Shown: positions 62,801 to 64,000 of the stretch, one piece after another | Position numbering within the stretch: position 1 is the stretch's first letter | How the letters are laid out: every line of letters begins with the position of its first letter | NCBI RefSeq assembly: GCF_003265705.1 | Contig: NW_020312859.1 | Location: 5,885,907-5,949,906 of the forward strand | Origin: Callorhinus ursinus | Lineage: Eukaryota; Chordata; Mammalia; Carnivora; Otariidae | DNA length: 64,000 bases | Direction: 5' to 3' | Position numbers and translations under genes: made by a program | The notes under the pieces: generated by a model | Told to the model about the DNA's origin: nothing | Databases searched by the model: none | What the model saw: the letters and a program-made list of their open reading frames with translations, nothing else

Positions 62801-63230
62801 AGGCGCGAGTGTGTTTCTAGGGATTTCACCCAAAACCTTTTCTCTGGCTGTTACCAAATTTCTGGGGCAGGCTGGGTCTGCGTCCCCGCTGCGCTGCCTG
62901 CAGTCTGTACCCTGGCAACATTTGGCCGCTTCTCCCAGGCCTGAGGCCCTAACTGCAAAATGAAAAAAAAAAAAAAAATTCTTGCATCATTGCAGTCTTG
63001 TGCGCGAGAGATAAGCTTCCGAGCATCAGGGCTGTGGCGCAGGAGACTGGGTCCGACAGGACCTGCCTGAGCCAAGGTTACATGTGGTTTCAGTTCCTTT
63101 GGCTAAATCCCCTGCAGTTTAGAAACGAACCAGCCAAAGCCTCGTTGGCTCTGATTGAGGTGACTCATCTGAGAGTTTTTTAGATGGAGCTCTGGGCCCT
63201 GAAATGTGGGGGCCATGCTCCCCGACAGTC
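62801..63230. other. Unassigned stretch with an A run
   Basis: No repeat family is recognised. A 16-A run lies at about 62963-62978. Confidence 0.38.
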
Positions 63231-63234
63231 TTGC

Positions 63235-63625
63235 ATCTCAGCTCACCCTCCAGCTTCTTCTCCTCCAGCTCTTATTGCAACAGAGTCTATTCAATAACTT
63301 CCCTGGACCCCATTACTGCTGTTCTGGCCTCCATACAGGCTGTCATAGTCACTGACCACCTGACCAGGGGACTGTCCCCAGGTCCTCGCTGGCCTCTCAG
63401 CTCATTCTACCTGGGTCAAGCCTCCACCCTAACTCCAAACCAGTCCACGCTGCATCGCAGTTCACCCGGCACACCCGTGCATTCTCTGCAAACGGACCTT
63501 TCTGAAACACAACTGGGATCGGGTCACTCCCGAGCTTAAAACCCTTCCATGGCTTCCCAGTGCCTCCAGGGTAAAGCCCCAATGCCTTAGCCTACACACA
63601 GGGCTCATCAGCAGGACGATCATAT
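63235..63625 (+). mobile_element. L2 LINE fragment, sense
   Basis: 'ccagctcttattgcaacagagtc', 'ctggaccccattactgctg', 'gatcgggtcactcccgagcttaaaacccttcc' and 'atggcttcccagtgcc' follow sense L2 ORF2/3' order. Confidence 0.85.
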
Positions 63626-63721
63626 CTAGCTCATAATCATCTGATAGGAGACAATTTTATCTCCGACAAAGAGTACCTTGCATGGGTTGTGTGGGTAATA
63701 GGTGTCAATCAAGACTGTCCT

Positions 63722-63929
63722 GGGCAGGGGTGCCTGGGCAACTCAGTCGTTTAGGTGTCTGACTCTTGATTTCGGCTCAGGTTATGATCTCAGGGTAATG
63801 AGATGGAGGCCGAGTCTGGCTCTGCGCTCAGTGGGGAGTCTGCTTGAGATTCTCTCTCTCCCTCTGCCCCTCCCCCGCTCGCATTCTCTCTCTCTCTAAA
63901 TAAAGAAATAAAATCTTTTTTAAAAAAAG
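63722..63929 (+). mobile_element. SINEC retroposon (older subtype), sense
   Basis: The head 'ggggtgcctgggcaactcag' starts at 63727. It continues with 'gtctgactcttgatttcggc' and ends 'aaagaaataaaatctttttt'. The short duplication gactgtcct is at 63713-63721 and 63930-63938. Confidence 0.93.
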
Positions 63930-63938
63930 GACTGTCCT

Positions 63939-64000
63939 CAGAATGGCTAAAATTAACAAGTCAGGAAACGACAGATGTTGGCGGGGATGCGGAGAAAGGG
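63939..64000 (+). mobile_element. L1 fragment, sense, cut by the window end
   Basis: 'cagaatggctaaaattaac' and 'gacagatgttggcggggatg' are well-preserved sense L1 text from the ORF2 C-terminal region. It continues past the end of the window. Confidence 0.9.

Overview
This window is non-coding DNA from a placental mammal, most probably a non-canid caniform carnivoran (seal, bear, panda or mustelid type). The strongest evidence is about twenty copies of the tRNA-derived SINEC retroposon in the 'gcgcctgggtggctcag' form with a (TAAA)n/A-rich tail. There are also two copies of the 3' end of the young carnivoran L1 (18.7 and 25.5 kb). Around them lie the older families expected in any placental genome: MIR, L2, ancient L1, MaLR-type LTRs (MLT1/MST) and hAT/Charlie-type DNA transposon fossils. 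Family names come from recognising consensus patterns by eye, so subfamily labels are approximate.

I found no convincing protein-coding gene, exon, rRNA, tRNA gene or CRISPR array. All open frames are short (the longest is 188 codons), without recognisable domains, or explained by repeats. The only protein-like remnants are decayed L1 ORF2 fragments.

Layout. 0-11 kb: unique DNA with scattered MIR, SINEC, LTR and hAT fossils, and one CpG-rich/AT-rich block at 3.9-4.5 kb. 11.4-14.3 kb: one L2 element split by three later insertions. 16.5-20.4 kb: hAT, L1 and L2 fragments. 20.4-30.4 kb: mostly antisense L1, broken by later SINEC and L1 insertions and by two non-L1 stretches (21.2-22.4 and 26.9-28.1 kb). 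30.4-46.7 kb: mixed unique and repeat DNA with several AT-rich blocks, plus a 10-N assembly gap at 39.24 kb beside a tandem repeat. 46.7-54.8 kb: GC-rich, repeat-poor DNA with a G-quadruplex-prone tract. 54.8-56.5 kb: another antisense L1. 56.6-64 kb: L2, MaLR and unique DNA, ending inside a sense L1.

The repeat-free, AT-rich blocks carrying many TAAT/ATTA homeodomain-type cores (4.1, 10.8, 21.7, 32.3, 38.6, 42.9, 44.1, 50.8, 53.2, 57.6 and 62.7 kb) stand out against their GC-rich surroundings. They are the best candidates for conserved enhancers. That picture fits an intergenic region or large intron near a developmental regulator, but the sequence alone does not identify the gene. The clearest unusual structures are two perfect hairpins inside MaLR LTRs (45.29 and 59.07 kb) that look like products of template-switch mutation.
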